Origin: Rheinheimera sp.
GTDB taxonomy: Bacteria > Pseudomonadota > Gammaproteobacteria > Enterobacterales > Alteromonadaceae
Assembly (NCBI RefSeq): GCF_020217005.1
Contig: NZ_JAIWOI010000102.1
Span: 1-10,000 of the forward strand
Reading direction: 5' to 3'
Length of the DNA: 10,000 bases
The notes beneath the pieces are model-generated. The model saw only the letters and a program-made list of their open reading frames with translations. It searched no databases and had not been told where the DNA came from. The position numbers and the translations under genes were made by a program. This document shows positions 1 through 8,292 of this stretch, piece after piece. Positions within the stretch are counted from its first letter, which is position 1, and each line of letters opens with the position of its first letter.

Positions 1-779
1 ACTGGCATTAAAGGCTCGCCTGCAACAAGTAACCAGTTTTCGCTCTGATGTTGAACCAAGCCGTAGTCAGCAGCAGTTAATTCTAATCCTAACGAAACTA
101 CAGGGCTCTGAGGAAAAGTTAACGCATCGGCTTTATTGTAAATTGCCAGTTCTGTGCCCTGATAAACCCGTTGTTTGGATGCAGCATAAGCAGCCATAGT
201 GCCGTATCTGTCCATATGATCTTCAGTCACATTGAGGATACAGGCGGCTTTGCTCCGAAGAGAATGAGTGGTATCCAACTGGAAGCTCGACAGCTCCAGT
301 ACAAACACATCAGCATCGCTTTGCAATGCATCCAGGATAGGTAAACCAATATTGCCTGCTGCTATAGCTTTTATGCCACTGCATTGCAGCATATGAGCCG
401 TTAAACTGGTGACAGTCGACTTGCCGTTGGCGCCAGTGATTGCAAGCACAGGCTTCTGGTTTTGCAGTGCAAACAGCTCGACATCACCAATCAGATGCGC
501 ACCTTGTGCTAAAGCAAAACGTATCGCCGGATGTTTAGGATCTAAGCCAGGGCTGACCACCAACACATCCATATGAGCTAAACGGTTCGCATCCAGTTCA
601 CCTAAATAAATACCGTCTACTTTGTCAGCTGGAATTTGTTCCAGCCCTGACACTTTTAAGCGGGTATCCATCAGCACTGGTTTGACGCCTTGTTTCAGCA
701 AAAAGCGCACTGTGGCCAGACCTGAAAGGCCTAGTCCTATCACAGCAACACGTTTTCCCTGGAACAACTTAGCGTTCAT
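1..779 (-). CDS. murD: MurD, UDP-N-acetylmuramoyl-L-alanine--D-glutamate ligase (N-terminal 259 residues, cut by window edge)
   Basis: Cytoplasmic ATP-dependent ligase that adds D-glutamate to UDP-MurNAc-L-Ala, the second amino-acid step of the peptidoglycan stem peptide. I translated it by hand from ATG at 779-777; the frame stays open to position 1, so the C-terminal domain lies outside. Visible are an N-terminal Rossmann-like uracil-binding domain (VAVIGLGLSG near residues 11-20, SPGLD 76-80), the Mur-ligase P-loop TGANGKST (115-122), NIGLP (143-147), ELSSFQL (162-168), the DHMDRYG segment (187-193) and a lysine in SKQRVY (K202) that aligns with the carbamoylated lysine of E. coli MurD. 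The start lies 3 bases after the mraY stop, with only a weak GAGA upstream, so translation is probably coupled to mraY. Identification is secure. The next dcw genes (ftsW, murG, murC) would be expected beyond the edge. Confidence 0.97.
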   Translation of the reverse strand, partial: MNAKLFQGKRVAVIGLGLSGLATVRFLLKQGVKPVLMDTRLKVSGLEQIPADKVDGIYLGELDANRLAHMDVLVVSPGLDPKHPAIRFALAQGAHLIGDVELFALQNQKPVLAITGANGKSTVTSLTAHMLQCSGIKAIAAGNIGLPILDALQSDADVFVLELSSFQLDTTHSLRSKAACILNVTEDHMDRYGTMAAYAASKQRVYQGTELAIYNKADALTFPQSPVVSLGLELTAADYGLVQHQSENWLLVAGEPLMP

Positions 780-782
780 CTT

Positions 783-1865
783 TTATCTCAGTTTTAAAGT
801 GGCTAAACCAATCAACACAAAAATGACGGACAGAATCCAGAACCGCACTATAACGCGGGGTTCAGGCCAGCCTTTTAATTCGTAGTGGTGGTGAATAGGC
901 GCCATACGGAAAATCCGTTGGCCGCGTAATTTGTAAGAACCCACCTGCAAAATCACAGACACAGTTTCCATCACAAACACACCGCCCATAATAAAGAGCA
1001 CAATTTCCTGGCGGACTAAAATAGCAATCACACCCAGCACAGCGCCTAAAGCTAAAGAGCCTACATCGCCCATAAAAACCTGAGCCGGATAAGTATTAAA
1101 CCAAAGGAAACCCAGACCAGCGCCGACTAAAGCCGCACACACCACCACAAGTTCACTGGCGTGAGGCAGATAAGGGATGTTCAGGTAAGTGGCAAAATTC
1201 ACGTTACCGCTGGCATAAGCAATAATGGCAAAAGCGAAAGCCACCATGATGGTTGGCACTATGGCTAAACCGTCTAACCCGTCTGTTAAGTTCACTGCGT
1301 TGCTGGTACCTACAATGACGAAGTAACACAAGGCAATAAAGATAAAGCCCAGCTGTGGCAGCACATCTTTAATAAAAGGCACCACTAAACTGGTTTCTGC
1401 CGGACGTTCTGCTGAGGCATACAAGAAAAACGCAATAGCGACCGCAAACAAGGATTGCCAGAAGTATTTCCATTTGGCGATTAAGCCTTTTGGATCTTTA
1501 CGAACTACTTTGCGGTAGTCGTCAATAAAACCAATCCAGCCAAAGCTCACCAGGGTAAAAATCACGACCCAGACGTATTTATTACCAAGATCAGCCCACA
1601 ACAGAATACTGGCTAGCACTGAACCTAAAATCAGCAAACCACCCATAGTCGGCGTGCCTTTTTTCGAAAAATGGCTTTGTGGGCCATCGTCGCGCACTGT
1701 TTGGCCTATTTGCAGTTGTTGTAATTTGGCGATCAGCTTAGGGCCAAAATACAGACTCAACATTAAAGCCGTTAAAATGCCCAGAATAGACCTGAAGGTC
1801 AGGTAACTGAATACGTTAAAGGCGTTGATATATTGAGTTAAATACTCGGCTAACCACACTAACAT
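783..1865 (-). CDS. mraY: MraY, phospho-N-acetylmuramoyl-pentapeptide transferase
   Basis: Integral inner-membrane enzyme that transfers phospho-MurNAc-pentapeptide from UDP to undecaprenyl phosphate, making lipid I. From the chosen start it has 360 residues, the usual length, and matches the E. coli protein from the first residues (MLVWLAEY). Catalytic and Mg-binding features are present: the aspartate pair D115-D116 in [16 protein letters not shown] (192-199), D267 in FMGDVGS and the histidine triplet H325-H327 in APIHHHYEL. Several hydrophobic membrane segments alternate with short loops. An in-frame ATG 21 bases upstream (1886) would add seven residues absent from the family. The inner ATG at 1865 is preferred because AGGAG sits 8 bases before it. 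The start overlaps the murF stop by 7 bases, and murD follows after 3 bases. Confidence 0.98.
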   Translation of the reverse strand: MLVWLAEYLTQYINAFNVFSYLTFRSILGILTALMLSLYFGPKLIAKLQQLQIGQTVRDDGPQSHFSKKGTPTMGGLLILGSVLASILLWADLGNKYVWVVIFTLVSFGWIGFIDDYRKVVRKDPKGLIAKWKYFWQSLFAVAIAFFLYASAERPAETSLVVPFIKDVLPQLGFIFIALCYFVIVGTSNAVNLTDGLDGLAIVPTIMVAFAFAIIAYASGNVNFATYLNIPYLPHASELVVVCAALVGAGLGFLWFNTYPAQVFMGDVGSLALGAVLGVIAILVRQEIVLFIMGGVFVMETVSVILQVGSYKLRGQRIFRMAPIHHHYELKGWPEPRVIVRFWILSVIFVLIGLATLKLR

Positions 1866-3235
1866 GAGCTGATCTCCTGCTGACATCTTTCTAGCAAGTC
1901 CTGCACCACCAATTCCATTTTGGCGCTGCGCGAACCTTTGACCAGCACAGTCGCGTCGGACTGTTCATCAAGGATCGGGCTTAACTTTTGGATCAGTTGC
2001 TGACGGGAACTAAAATGGGCCCCTTGGCCGTTAAATAAATCACTGGCGCTTTGTGATAACACACCCAGGGTGAATAACAGATTAATCCCCTTTTGTTTGG
2101 CGTATAAACCTACTTCTTCATGGTACAAACGGGCATCCGCGCCCAGTTCACCCATATCACCAAAAACTAACACTCTAAAGCCGGGGTAAGTTGCCAGTAG
2201 ATCGATAGCGGCCTTGGTGGACTCAGAGTTTGCGTTGTAGGTATCGTCTATCAGACGTAATTTGTCGCTAGCTTGCGTGACGTTAATCCGGCCTTTCACA
2301 GGTTTCATCGCGGCTAAACCTAACTGCACATCGGTCAGGCTGGCACCTAAAGTCAAAGTGGCTGCAGCGGCGGCCAAAGCGTTGGCTACGTTATGTTTGC
2401 CTGGCAATACCAACTGAACAAAAATCCGGCCTTGTGGGCAGACTAAATCAAAACTGGCACAGCCCTGTTCATTCAGCACTATATGTTCAGCGCTGAAATC
2501 AGCGGCCTGAGTGCTGCTGAAGGTCAGCACCTTTTTATCCTGCAGACGCTTTAACCAATAATCAGAAAACTCGCTGTCCAGCGGCACTATAGCGACACCG
2601 TCCGCGCCTAAAGAGCCATAAATTTCGCCTTTAGCACGGGCTACACCAAACAAGTCGCCAAAACCTTCCAAATGGGCCGCGGCCACATTGGTGATAATGG
2701 AGACTTCAGGTTTGACCAACGAAGAGGTATAGGCAATTTCGCCTAAATGATTGGCGCCGAGCTCCATCACCGCATATTGATGCTGCTCAGTTAAACGTAA
2801 CAGGGTTAAAGGCGCACCTATATCGTTATTAAAATTGCCGGCTGTGGCAAGCACATTGCCGATACGGTCTAAAATAGCGGCCATCATTTCTTTGACTGTG
2901 GTTTTACCCACGCTGCCAGTCACAGCCACAGACTTAGGATTGACCTTTTGTTTGACTGCGGCACCTAAAGCGCCCAAGGCCAGACGGGTATCAGCCACAA
3001 TAATTTGTGGCACTGCCAGATCCAGCAGCTGTTCGACAATCAAAGCAGCCGCTCCTTTGCTGATCACATCGGCGGCAAACTGGTGGCCATCAAAATTTGG
3101 CCCTTTTAAGGCAATAAACAAATCGCCCTGATTGATATTGCGGCTGTCTGTGCTGACGCTCTGAATCTGAATATCAGCGCCAACCAGTTGTCCCTGCACT
3201 AACTGTGCTATTTCTTTTGTTTGTAAAGGGATCAT
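1859..3235 (-). CDS. murF: MurF, UDP-MurNAc-tripeptide--D-alanyl-D-alanine ligase
   Basis: Cytoplasmic ATP-dependent ligase that adds the dipeptide D-Ala-D-Ala to UDP-MurNAc-tripeptide, completing the pentapeptide precursor. It has 458 residues, close to the 452 of E. coli. Visible motifs are the N-terminal [18 protein letters not shown] region (28-45), P-loop TGSVGKT (106-112), NNDIG (136-140), [10 protein letters not shown] (158-167), AAAHLEGFG (185-193), KGR (314-316), [10 protein letters not shown] (330-339), GDMGELG (359-365) and KGSRSAKME (433-441). The SVGKT variant of the P-loop, instead of the NGK of MurC/D/E, fits MurF. The ATG shares ATGA with the murE stop (4-base overlap) and has GGAG 8 bases upstream. 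Its 3' end overlaps mraY by 7 bases. Confidence 0.98.
   Translation of the reverse strand: MIPLQTKEIAQLVQGQLVGADIQIQSVSTDSRNINQGDLFIALKGPNFDGHQFAADVISKGAAALIVEQLLDLAVPQIIVADTRLALGALGAAVKQKVNPKSVAVTGSVGKTTVKEMMAAILDRIGNVLATAGNFNNDIGAPLTLLRLTEQHQYAVMELGANHLGEIAYTSSLVKPEVSIITNVAAAHLEGFGDLFGVARAKGEIYGSLGADGVAIVPLDSEFSDYWLKRLQDKKVLTFSSTQAADFSAEHIVLNEQGCASFDLVCPQGRIFVQLVLPGKHNVANALAAAAATLTLGASLTDVQLGLAAMKPVKGRINVTQASDKLRLIDDTYNANSESTKAAIDLLATYPGFRVLVFGDMGELGADARLYHEEVGLYAKQKGINLLFTLGVLSQSASDLFNGQGAHFSSRQQLIQKLSPILDEQSDATVLVKGSRSAKMELVVQDLLERCQQEISSC
1874..1878 (-). promoter_or_regulatory. Shine-Dalgarno AGGAG that sets the mraY start
   Basis: On the minus strand AGGAG lies 8 bases before the ATG at 1865 and inside the last codons of murF. 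It favours this start over the in-frame ATG at 1886, which has only a weak GAAAG before it and lacks family support. Confidence 0.8.
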
Positions 3236-4713
3236 AAAGCAGTCTCCGTCACCAGTTGTCGGACAAAGGCACGTTCATCGTAGGGTAAAATGTCATGACC
3301 AATGATTTGGTAATCTTCGTGGCCTTTGCCAGCGATCAAGACCAGATCACCAGCTTTGGCCTGATCTAAGGCTGTGCGTATCGCCGTTTTACGGTCTGTG
3401 ATCAGTTGATACTGCGGCTCTGTGCAACCTGAGGCTATATCCAGACAAATCGCCATCACATCTTCAGTACGTGGATTGTCTGCCGTAATAATTAATTGGT
3501 CTGCCAACCGCTCGGCAATAGCTCCCATTAAAGGTCGTTTGCCTTTATCCCGGTCGCCACCACAACCAAACACCAGCCACAACTGGCCCTGGCAGTGGTT
3601 ACGCACAGCCCGTAAGGTTTGCTCCAGCGCATCAGGCGTATGGGCATAATCCACCACAGCCATTACCTTGCGATGAGCCTGGTAAAACTGTTCGATACGA
3701 CCTGGCACACTACGCAATTGCTGCACAGCCTGAACTAAAACCTCAAAGCTGTAGCCTAACTGCAGCATGGCGCCAAAGGCGGCCAATACGTTTTGAATAT
3801 TAAACTCACCCAGAACCCTGAGTTGCAGTTGTTGCTGGCCCAGGTGGCTGGTTAAGCGGAACTGATAACCTTGCGGGGTAATATCCAGTTGGTCATAAGC
3901 AAGAAACTCGCTGTAGCCAGCACAGTCCTTTAATTGTCCATAAACCAGCACAGGCAGAGTGCAGTCTGCAGCTAACTGACGACCAAAATCGTCTGAGATA
4001 TTAATCACAGCGGTTTTGGCTAAATCTGCTTTAAACAACAAAGCTTTGGCTTCGCCGTACGCTTGCATAGTGCCGTGATAGTCCAGATGGTCGCGGGTTA
4101 AATTAGTAAACACTGCCACTTCAAACTGCAGGCCAGCCACACGCTGTTGTACCAAGGCATGAGAAGAGACTTCCATTGCCACCAGCGCATCGCCTTTCAC
4201 AGCTTCAGTGCTCTGGATGCTGTGCAGAATACGGTGAATATCGACCAGATGAGGTGTAGTGTTATTTAAAGGCGTCAGGCTACGGTAATCGCCATAACCC
4301 AAAGTACCAATTACAGCGCCTTGTTGCTGTAACAGCACAGCCAACTGATTGATAAAAATAGCAGTGCTGGATTTACCGTTGGTGCCGGTAATACCAACAA
4401 GTCGTTGCGCTTGGTGGGGGTAAAATGCAACAGTTAAAGCACTGAGCAATTCAACCAGCTGAGGGACAACGACAACACGTTCATCAGCAACAGCTGGCGC
4501 AGTATTGGTCAGCACCAGCACAGCACCAGCAGTTAAGGCTTTTTCAACGAACTGGTTGCCATGGGTTTTAGTACCAGGCAAAGCCAGGAATACATCACCC
4601 TGCCGCACTTCGGCACTATTGATGCGCAAATGCTGCAACGGCAAAGCCGCCACTGCAGCGCTCAGCTGGATTTTAAACGGAGTCAGCCACTGCTGTAGTG
4701 AGTTAGCCGGCAT
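3232..4713 (-). CDS. murE: MurE, UDP-MurNAc-L-Ala-D-Glu--meso-diaminopimelate ligase
   Basis: Cytoplasmic ATP-dependent ligase that adds the third stem residue. The DNPR motif (412-415, in TADNPRTED) is the established signature of enzymes using meso-diaminopimelate rather than lysine. From the chosen start it has 493 residues (E. coli 495). Other features are INSAEVRQGDVFLAL (31-45), P-loop GTNGKS (110-115), NTTPH (151-155), EVSSHAL (181-187), TNLTRDHLDYHG (203-214), a lysine in GEAKALLF (K223) aligning with the carbamoylated lysine, DYAHTPDAL (355-363) and FGCGGDRDKGKRP (382-394). A longer in-frame version from 4767 exists, but its first 18 residues lie inside ftsI coding sequence, have no family counterpart and no ribosome site. 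The ATG at 4713 has GGGG 6 bases upstream. The gene overlaps ftsI by 11 bases and murF by 4. Confidence 0.97.
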   Translation of the reverse strand: MPANSLQQWLTPFKIQLSAAVAALPLQHLRINSAEVRQGDVFLALPGTKTHGNQFVEKALTAGAVLVLTNTAPAVADERVVVVPQLVELLSALTVAFYPHQAQRLVGITGTNGKSSTAIFINQLAVLLQQQGAVIGTLGYGDYRSLTPLNNTTPHLVDIHRILHSIQSTEAVKGDALVAMEVSSHALVQQRVAGLQFEVAVFTNLTRDHLDYHGTMQAYGEAKALLFKADLAKTAVINISDDFGRQLAADCTLPVLVYGQLKDCAGYSEFLAYDQLDITPQGYQFRLTSHLGQQQLQLRVLGEFNIQNVLAAFGAMLQLGYSFEVLVQAVQQLRSVPGRIEQFYQAHRKVMAVVDYAHTPDALEQTLRAVRNHCQGQLWLVFGCGGDRDKGKRPLMGAIAERLADQLIITADNPRTEDVMAICLDIASGCTEPQYQLITDRKTAIRTALDQAKAGDLVLIAGKGHEDYQIIGHDILPYDERAFVRQLVTETAL

Positions 4714-6457
4714 TAGGCACCCCACTGACTTTGGTAATTCGGCCGTCATTGGCATCAGGCGCGACATTCAATAGCTGTAAGGCTGCACCTGTCACAGCAG
4801 AAAATACCGGAGCAGCCACTTCACCACCGTAATAGTAATCACCGCTGGGTTCATTGATAATGACCACGACAGCGATACGTGGGTTTGAAATAGGCGCTAT
4901 ACCAGCAAAAGACCCAATGTAGTCTGAACTATAGCCCCCTATACCAGCTTTTTTAGCGGTGCCTGTTTTGCCACCAACACGATAACCAGGCACTGCAGCT
5001 CGTTTTGCGCTGCCGCCAGGCCCTACCACAGCTTCCAGCATGCTGGCCATATTGTCAGCATGTTCTTCACTGACCACACGTTCGCCCAATGGCTTTTTAT
5101 CGCTTTTAAAAATAGACAAAGGATAAGACACACCACCATTAGCAATGGTGGCATAAATACGGGCCAGTTGTACGGCATTAACGGTAAAGCTATAACCAAA
5201 AGAAATAGTAGCTAACGCAAATTCACCCCAACGACGTTGCTCACGTAATACACCAGGAGTTTCGCCTGTCAGGCCCAAACCTGTTTCAGAGCCGACTCCC
5301 ATTTTGTAGTACATATCCAGAAATTTCTCGGTAGGCAGACCTAAAGCTAAACGGGTTACGCCTATGTTACTGGATTTGCGCATAATGCCTGTCAGGTCTA
5401 AATCACCATAACCATTGATATCCCGCACTAAACGACCGCCAATACGAACAGGACCGTAACCTGTTGAAATGACAGTATCCATAGTGGCTGTGCCATTTTC
5501 TAAAGCGGCTAACACTGTTAATGGTTTTATAGTAGAACCTGGTTCGAAGGTATCGGTGATGGCGCGGTTTCGGTACCTGTTACTGTCAGTATTTTTTCTG
5601 TTGTTTGGGTTATACGAAGGTGCATTGGCCATAGCCAGTACTTCGCCATTATGCACATCCACCACTACCACAGAACCTGAGGTAGCACCAAACTGCATCA
5701 CAGCCTTTTTCAGTTCACGATAAGCCACAGCCTGAATACGCTGGTCGATACTCAGTTGAATATTATTGGAGGCCTTGCCATCGGTTTGTGAAAGCACTTC
5801 AATTTCGCGGCCTTTGGCATCTTTACGTATAGTTTTCAGAGCTGGCTTACCGGTCAACACGTCGTTAAACTGACGTTCAATACCTTCCATGCCCTGATCG
5901 TCGACATTGGTGAAACCTAGCAAGTGCGCAGTCACTTCACCGGCCGGATAATAACGACGTGACTCTTGCTGGAAAGCTATGCCTGGAATTTTTAACTGTT
6001 TAATGTAATCCACGGTAGCAGGGCTAGCCTGACGCTGCAGATAAACAAAACGTTTGGAATCGTCACCACCAATTTTATCAGACAACTGCTGTGGACTGAT
6101 TTGCAGCATATCCGCCAAGGCATGCCAGCGGCGCTCGTCAATTTTGTGTCTGTTACGAAGTACAAGTTGCGGGTCAGCCCATATTGACTGCACAGGAACG
6201 CTGACCGCCAATTCTTCGCCGTTACGGTCTAAAATCATGCCACGCATCGCAGCGTCAGATTTCACCCGCAAGGTGCGCATATCACCCTGTTCCAGCAACA
6301 TTTCCGGCTCTAACACCTGCAAATAGGCTGCACGGATAATCAGACCGCTGAACACGCCAAATAAAGAGATTATTACAAAAGCAAAACGCCAACTGATGAC
6401 AGTCGGCTGTTGATTCTTTTTCGCCTGCTTTTTAGGTGCTGCTGGTTTTTTTATCAT
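4703..6457 (-). CDS. ftsI: FtsI / penicillin-binding protein 3, septal peptidoglycan transpeptidase
   Basis: Class B penicillin-binding protein that cross-links septal peptidoglycan within the divisome. It has 584 residues (E. coli 588). A Lys-rich cytoplasmic tail (1-18) precedes a single membrane anchor (about 23-42); the periplasmic non-catalytic domain includes RGMILDRNGEELAVS (72-86) and the C-terminal domain is the transpeptidase. Active-site motifs are intact: EPGSTIKP with nucleophile S308 and K311, SSN (362-364) and KTGT (497-500). The YYYGG segment (541-545) is also typical. The ATG shares ATGA with the ftsL stop, with AGGA only 3 bases upstream, so coupling to ftsL probably matters for initiation. 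The product is expected to act with FtsL, FtsQ, FtsB and FtsW. The family is beta-lactam sensitive; nothing here suggests a missing key residue. Confidence 0.98.
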   Translation of the reverse strand: MIKKPAAPKKQAKKNQQPTVISWRFAFVIISLFGVFSGLIIRAAYLQVLEPEMLLEQGDMRTLRVKSDAAMRGMILDRNGEELAVSVPVQSIWADPQLVLRNRHKIDERRWHALADMLQISPQQLSDKIGGDDSKRFVYLQRQASPATVDYIKQLKIPGIAFQQESRRYYPAGEVTAHLLGFTNVDDQGMEGIERQFNDVLTGKPALKTIRKDAKGREIEVLSQTDGKASNNIQLSIDQRIQAVAYRELKKAVMQFGATSGSVVVVDVHNGEVLAMANAPSYNPNNRKNTDSNRYRNRAITDTFEPGSTIKPLTVLAALENGTATMDTVISTGYGPVRIGGRLVRDINGYGDLDLTGIMRKSSNIGVTRLALGLPTEKFLDMYYKMGVGSETGLGLTGETPGVLREQRRWGEFALATISFGYSFTVNAVQLARIYATIANGGVSYPLSIFKSDKKPLGERVVSEEHADNMASMLEAVVGPGGSAKRAAVPGYRVGGKTGTAKKAGIGGYSSDYIGSFAGIAPISNPRIAVVVIINEPSGDYYYGGEVAAPVFSAVTGAALQLLNVAPDANDGRITKVSGVPNAG

Positions 6458-6762
6458 GGTTCCTGCACCACCACATCTTGTGGGCCGCTGGGCCTGACCA
6501 TATTCAGTTTGGTCACGGCCAGCTCTTCTACCCTACTGTGTTCAGACAAGGCCCTTTGTTCCAACAATAAGTTGCGCCACTCCATTTCCAGTCTGTCACG
6601 ATATTGCAATATTTTGTCTTCATGGATCGTTAGTTGGCGGTTCATATGAGTGAACTCCACCACAGCCAAAGCTGAACCTAAACAGCACAACATCAGCACC
6701 AGCAAAAACTTGTGTTGCCAGATGTCACTGATGATCAGACGGTTAAGTTTAATGGCACTCAT
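6454..6762 (-). CDS. ftsL: FtsL, bitopic cell division protein
   Basis: Small divisome subunit that forms the FtsQ-FtsL-FtsB complex and helps activate FtsW-FtsI. It has 102 residues: a short cytoplasmic N-terminus, one membrane segment (about 18-36, [17 protein letters not shown] region) and a periplasmic helix likely to form a coiled coil (about 43-80). The segment [20 protein letters not shown] (61-80) matches the best conserved part of gammaproteobacterial FtsL, which is otherwise divergent. The position between rsmH and ftsI is diagnostic. Both ends overlap their neighbours by 4 bases (ATGA), and GGAG lies 8 bases before the start. Confidence 0.95.
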   Translation of the reverse strand: MSAIKLNRLIISDIWQHKFLLVLMLCCLGSALAVVEFTHMNRQLTIHEDKILQYRDRLEMEWRNLLLEQRALSEHSRVEELAVTKLNMVRPSGPQDVVVQEP

Positions 6763-7697
6763 GCGGTTTTCTCCGCTATGCGTAATACAGCGCTGCGTGC
6801 TCTGACGTTATTTTCCAGTTCGGCTTCTGACGGCATAATGGCCTTACCGATCAGTTTTAACGGGGTGTACAGATTCAGTTGTTCCTGGGTCAGGGGTAAA
6901 CCTTTAGGAATAGCCGCGCCTTTGCTTTTTAAGCGCATAAACTGTTTCACCATGCGGTCTTCCAGCGAATGAAAACTGATCACAGTTAAACGACCACCAG
7001 GTTTTAATACATGCACAGCTGCGTCCAACGCAGTTTTGATCTGGTCCAGTTCGCTGTTGATATATATACGGATACCCTGAAAGCTACGAGTCGCAGGATG
7101 TTTTTTCTCTTTATGGCTTTTTGGTACCACAGTGCTGATTAAGCTAGCCAGTTGAGCCGTGCGGGTCAGTGGTTGCTCACTGCGGCTATCGACTATGGCA
7201 TTGGCGATACGCCAGGCTGATTTTTCTTCGCCGTATTCACGCAAAACAAAAGTAATGTCTTCGACATCAGCTTTGGCCAGCCAGTCGGCAGCAGAAATAC
7301 CTGATGTTGGGTCCATCCGCATATCCAAAGGACCATCACGCATAAAGCTAAAACCACGTTCAGCATCATCCAACTGCGGTGAAGATACACCTAGATCCAG
7401 CAAAATGCCGTCTACTTTACCTGTAATGCCTTTATCTTCAGCAATTTGGGCTAAGGCTGCAAAAGGGCTGTGCGTAATAGAAAAACGTGGGTCGGCCAAT
7501 AAAGGCTGAGCTGCGGCAATAGCGGCAGGGTCACGGTCAATGCCGTATAAACGGCCTTGCGGACCTAATTTAGATAAGATCACTCTGCTGTGACCACCGC
7601 GGCCAAAGGTACCGTCGAGATAAATCCCGTCGGGTTTTATGGCTAGTCCGTCTATGGTCTCAGCCAGTAGTACGGAGATATGGGCGCTTTGATCCAT
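6759..7697 (-). CDS. rsmH: RsmH (MraW), 16S rRNA (cytosine-1402-N4)-methyltransferase
   Basis: SAM-dependent methyltransferase that modifies C1402 of 16S rRNA in the ribosomal decoding centre. It has 312 residues, the usual size. Motifs seen: [13 protein letters not shown] (6-18), SAM-binding GTFGRGGHS (29-37), DRDP (54-57), [20 protein letters not shown] (99-118), the DMRMDP segment (125-130), HPATRSFQ (200-207) and ISFHSLEDR (240-248). An inserted helical domain lies between the two halves of the Rossmann fold, as in the family. The ATG at 7697 shares one base with the mraZ TGA. The nearest ribosome-site candidate, AGGA, is 12 bases away, so expression probably depends on coupling to mraZ translation. 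Confidence 0.98.
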   Translation of the reverse strand: MDQSAHISVLLAETIDGLAIKPDGIYLDGTFGRGGHSRVILSKLGPQGRLYGIDRDPAAIAAAQPLLADPRFSITHSPFAALAQIAEDKGITGKVDGILLDLGVSSPQLDDAERGFSFMRDGPLDMRMDPTSGISAADWLAKADVEDITFVLREYGEEKSAWRIANAIVDSRSEQPLTRTAQLASLISTVVPKSHKEKKHPATRSFQGIRIYINSELDQIKTALDAAVHVLKPGGRLTVISFHSLEDRMVKQFMRLKSKGAAIPKGLPLTQEQLNLYTPLKLIGKAIMPSEAELENNVRARSAVLRIAEKTA

Positions 7698-8161
7698 CAG
7701 AGTACAAAATCCTGCAGCCGTTCTGAGATCTCTGCGTCGACGGACATATCACGTTCAATTGCCATATCTTCAGCAACACGCTTATTCCAGGTGTCTTCGT
7801 CCCAGATCTCAAATTTATTAAGTTGTCCGACTAAACGGATGTTTTTTGTCAGACTGGCATGGTTTCTTAGTGGCGCAGGTAATAGAATGCGGCCGCTTTT
7901 ATCCATGTCACAATCCGACGCGTGGCCTATCAATAAACGTTTAAAGCGCAATTCTTGTGGGTTTTGATTGGATAAACGCTGCAGCTGTTCTGCAACTTCT
8001 TCCCATTCAGGCAGTGGATACAGTAATAAGCAGGGATCTTTAGTGTGGATGGTGCAGACCATGGCGCCTTCTGCATCAGCAAATAAGGTATCACGGTAAC
8101 GCGTTGGCAGCGCTAACCGACCCTTATCATCCAATGTTAAAGAAAACGAACCACGGAACAT
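7697..8161 (-). CDS. mraZ: MraZ, DNA-binding transcriptional regulator of the dcw operon
   Basis: First gene of the cluster. MraZ proteins form ring-shaped oligomers, bind TGGGN repeats at their own promoter and, in E. coli, repress the operon. The protein has 154 residues (E. coli 152) and two SpoVT/AbrB-like swapped-hairpin domains: the first starts [20 protein letters not shown] with DKGR at 12-15, the second carries [13 protein letters not shown] with DKSGR at 87-91. [10 protein letters not shown] (46-55), [12 protein letters not shown] (76-87) and [11 protein letters not shown] (115-125) match the E. coli protein closely. The ATG at 8161 has GGGA 5 bases upstream. That putative ribosome site overlaps an extra TGGGA motif. 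A matching operator lies at 8200-8224, so autoregulation is likely. Confidence 0.98.
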   Translation of the reverse strand: MFRGSFSLTLDDKGRLALPTRYRDTLFADAEGAMVCTIHTKDPCLLLYPLPEWEEVAEQLQRLSNQNPQELRFKRLLIGHASDCDMDKSGRILLPAPLRNHASLTKNIRLVGQLNKFEIWDEDTWNKRVAEDMAIERDMSVDAEISERLQDFVL

Positions 8162-8179
8162 GTTAATCCCACTTTATTC

Positions 8180-8195
8180 TTGTTTGATCCTGATA
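8180..8195 (-). repeat. Promoter-flanking direct repeat, downstream copy
   Basis: Minus-strand TATCAGGATCAAACAA. It matches the copy at 8277-8292 (TATCCTGATCAAACAA) at 14 of 16 positions, in the same orientation, 97 bases apart. This copy lies in the predicted mraZ leader, just beyond the MraZ operator. Function unknown; it could be a regulator site. Confidence 0.6.
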
Positions 8196-8199
8196 TTTG

Positions 8200-8224
8200 A
8201 TCCACAAATACCCACAATTTCCCA
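8200..8224 (-). promoter_or_regulatory. MraZ operator: three TGGGN-type direct repeats
   Basis: Reading the minus strand, TGGGA (8224-8220), AATTG, TGGGT (8214-8210), ATTTG, TGGAT (8204-8200): three repeats at exact 10-base periodicity, with 5-base spacers. This is the established MraZ recognition pattern. The third copy is degenerate (A for the third G). The array begins at the predicted transcription start, just downstream of the -10 element, where bound MraZ could hinder initiation or promoter escape. Confidence 0.9.
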
Positions 8225-8233
8225 CTGATGTAC

Positions 8234-8263
8234 AGTTTAGGGCCGCAGAAGAAAGCTTGTCAA
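8234..8263 (-). promoter_or_regulatory. Predicted sigma-70 promoter of the dcw operon (PmraZ)
   Basis: The minus strand shows a perfect -35 TTGACA at 8263-8258, an 18-base spacer and a -10 TAAACT (8239-8234, 4 of 6 matches to TATAAT). The predicted start is about 8228-8225, giving a leader of roughly 65 bases before mraZ. The downstream MraZ operator supports the assignment. Confidence 0.75.
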
Positions 8264-8285
8264 GGTGAAAACCCCTTTGTTTGAT
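8257..8285 (+). promoter_or_regulatory. Possible divergent plus-strand promoter overlapping PmraZ
   Basis: The -35 region of PmraZ is nearly palindromic (CTTGTCAAG), so the plus strand also reads TTGTCA (8257-8262), then 17 bases, then TTTGAT (8280-8285, 4 of 6 to consensus). A transcript from about 8292 would run away from mraZ toward the hairpin at 8439-8471. This is weak evidence by itself, as such matches are common in AT-rich DNA. Confidence 0.25.
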
Positions 8286-8292
8286 CAGGATA
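8277..8292 (-). repeat. Promoter-flanking direct repeat, upstream copy
   Basis: Minus-strand TATCCTGATCAAACAA, 14 of 16 identical to the copy at 8180-8195. It lies roughly 50-65 bases upstream of the predicted mraZ transcription start, so the two copies bracket the promoter and operator. Confidence 0.6.

Noticed and set aside
1866..1886. Seven-residue N-terminal extension of MraY from the ATG at 1886
   Set aside because: Only weak GAAAG before it, not part of the family sequence, and a strong AGGAG sits at the right distance from the inner ATG.
4714..4767. 18-residue N-terminal extension of MurE from the ATG at 4767
   Set aside because: Lies inside ftsI coding sequence, lacks a ribosome site and has no counterpart in MurE proteins.
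622..7967. Several plus-strand open frames of 75-116 codons within the dcw genes
   Set aside because: All are antisense to secure genes, show no family resemblance and have low-complexity Ser/Arg/Cys-rich translations typical of shadow frames.
8198..8206. Possible DnaA box TGATCCACA
   Set aside because: One mismatch to the consensus and a single copy, and the sequence is already explained by overlap with the third operator repeat and a GATC word. Kept only as a side note to the GATC cluster.
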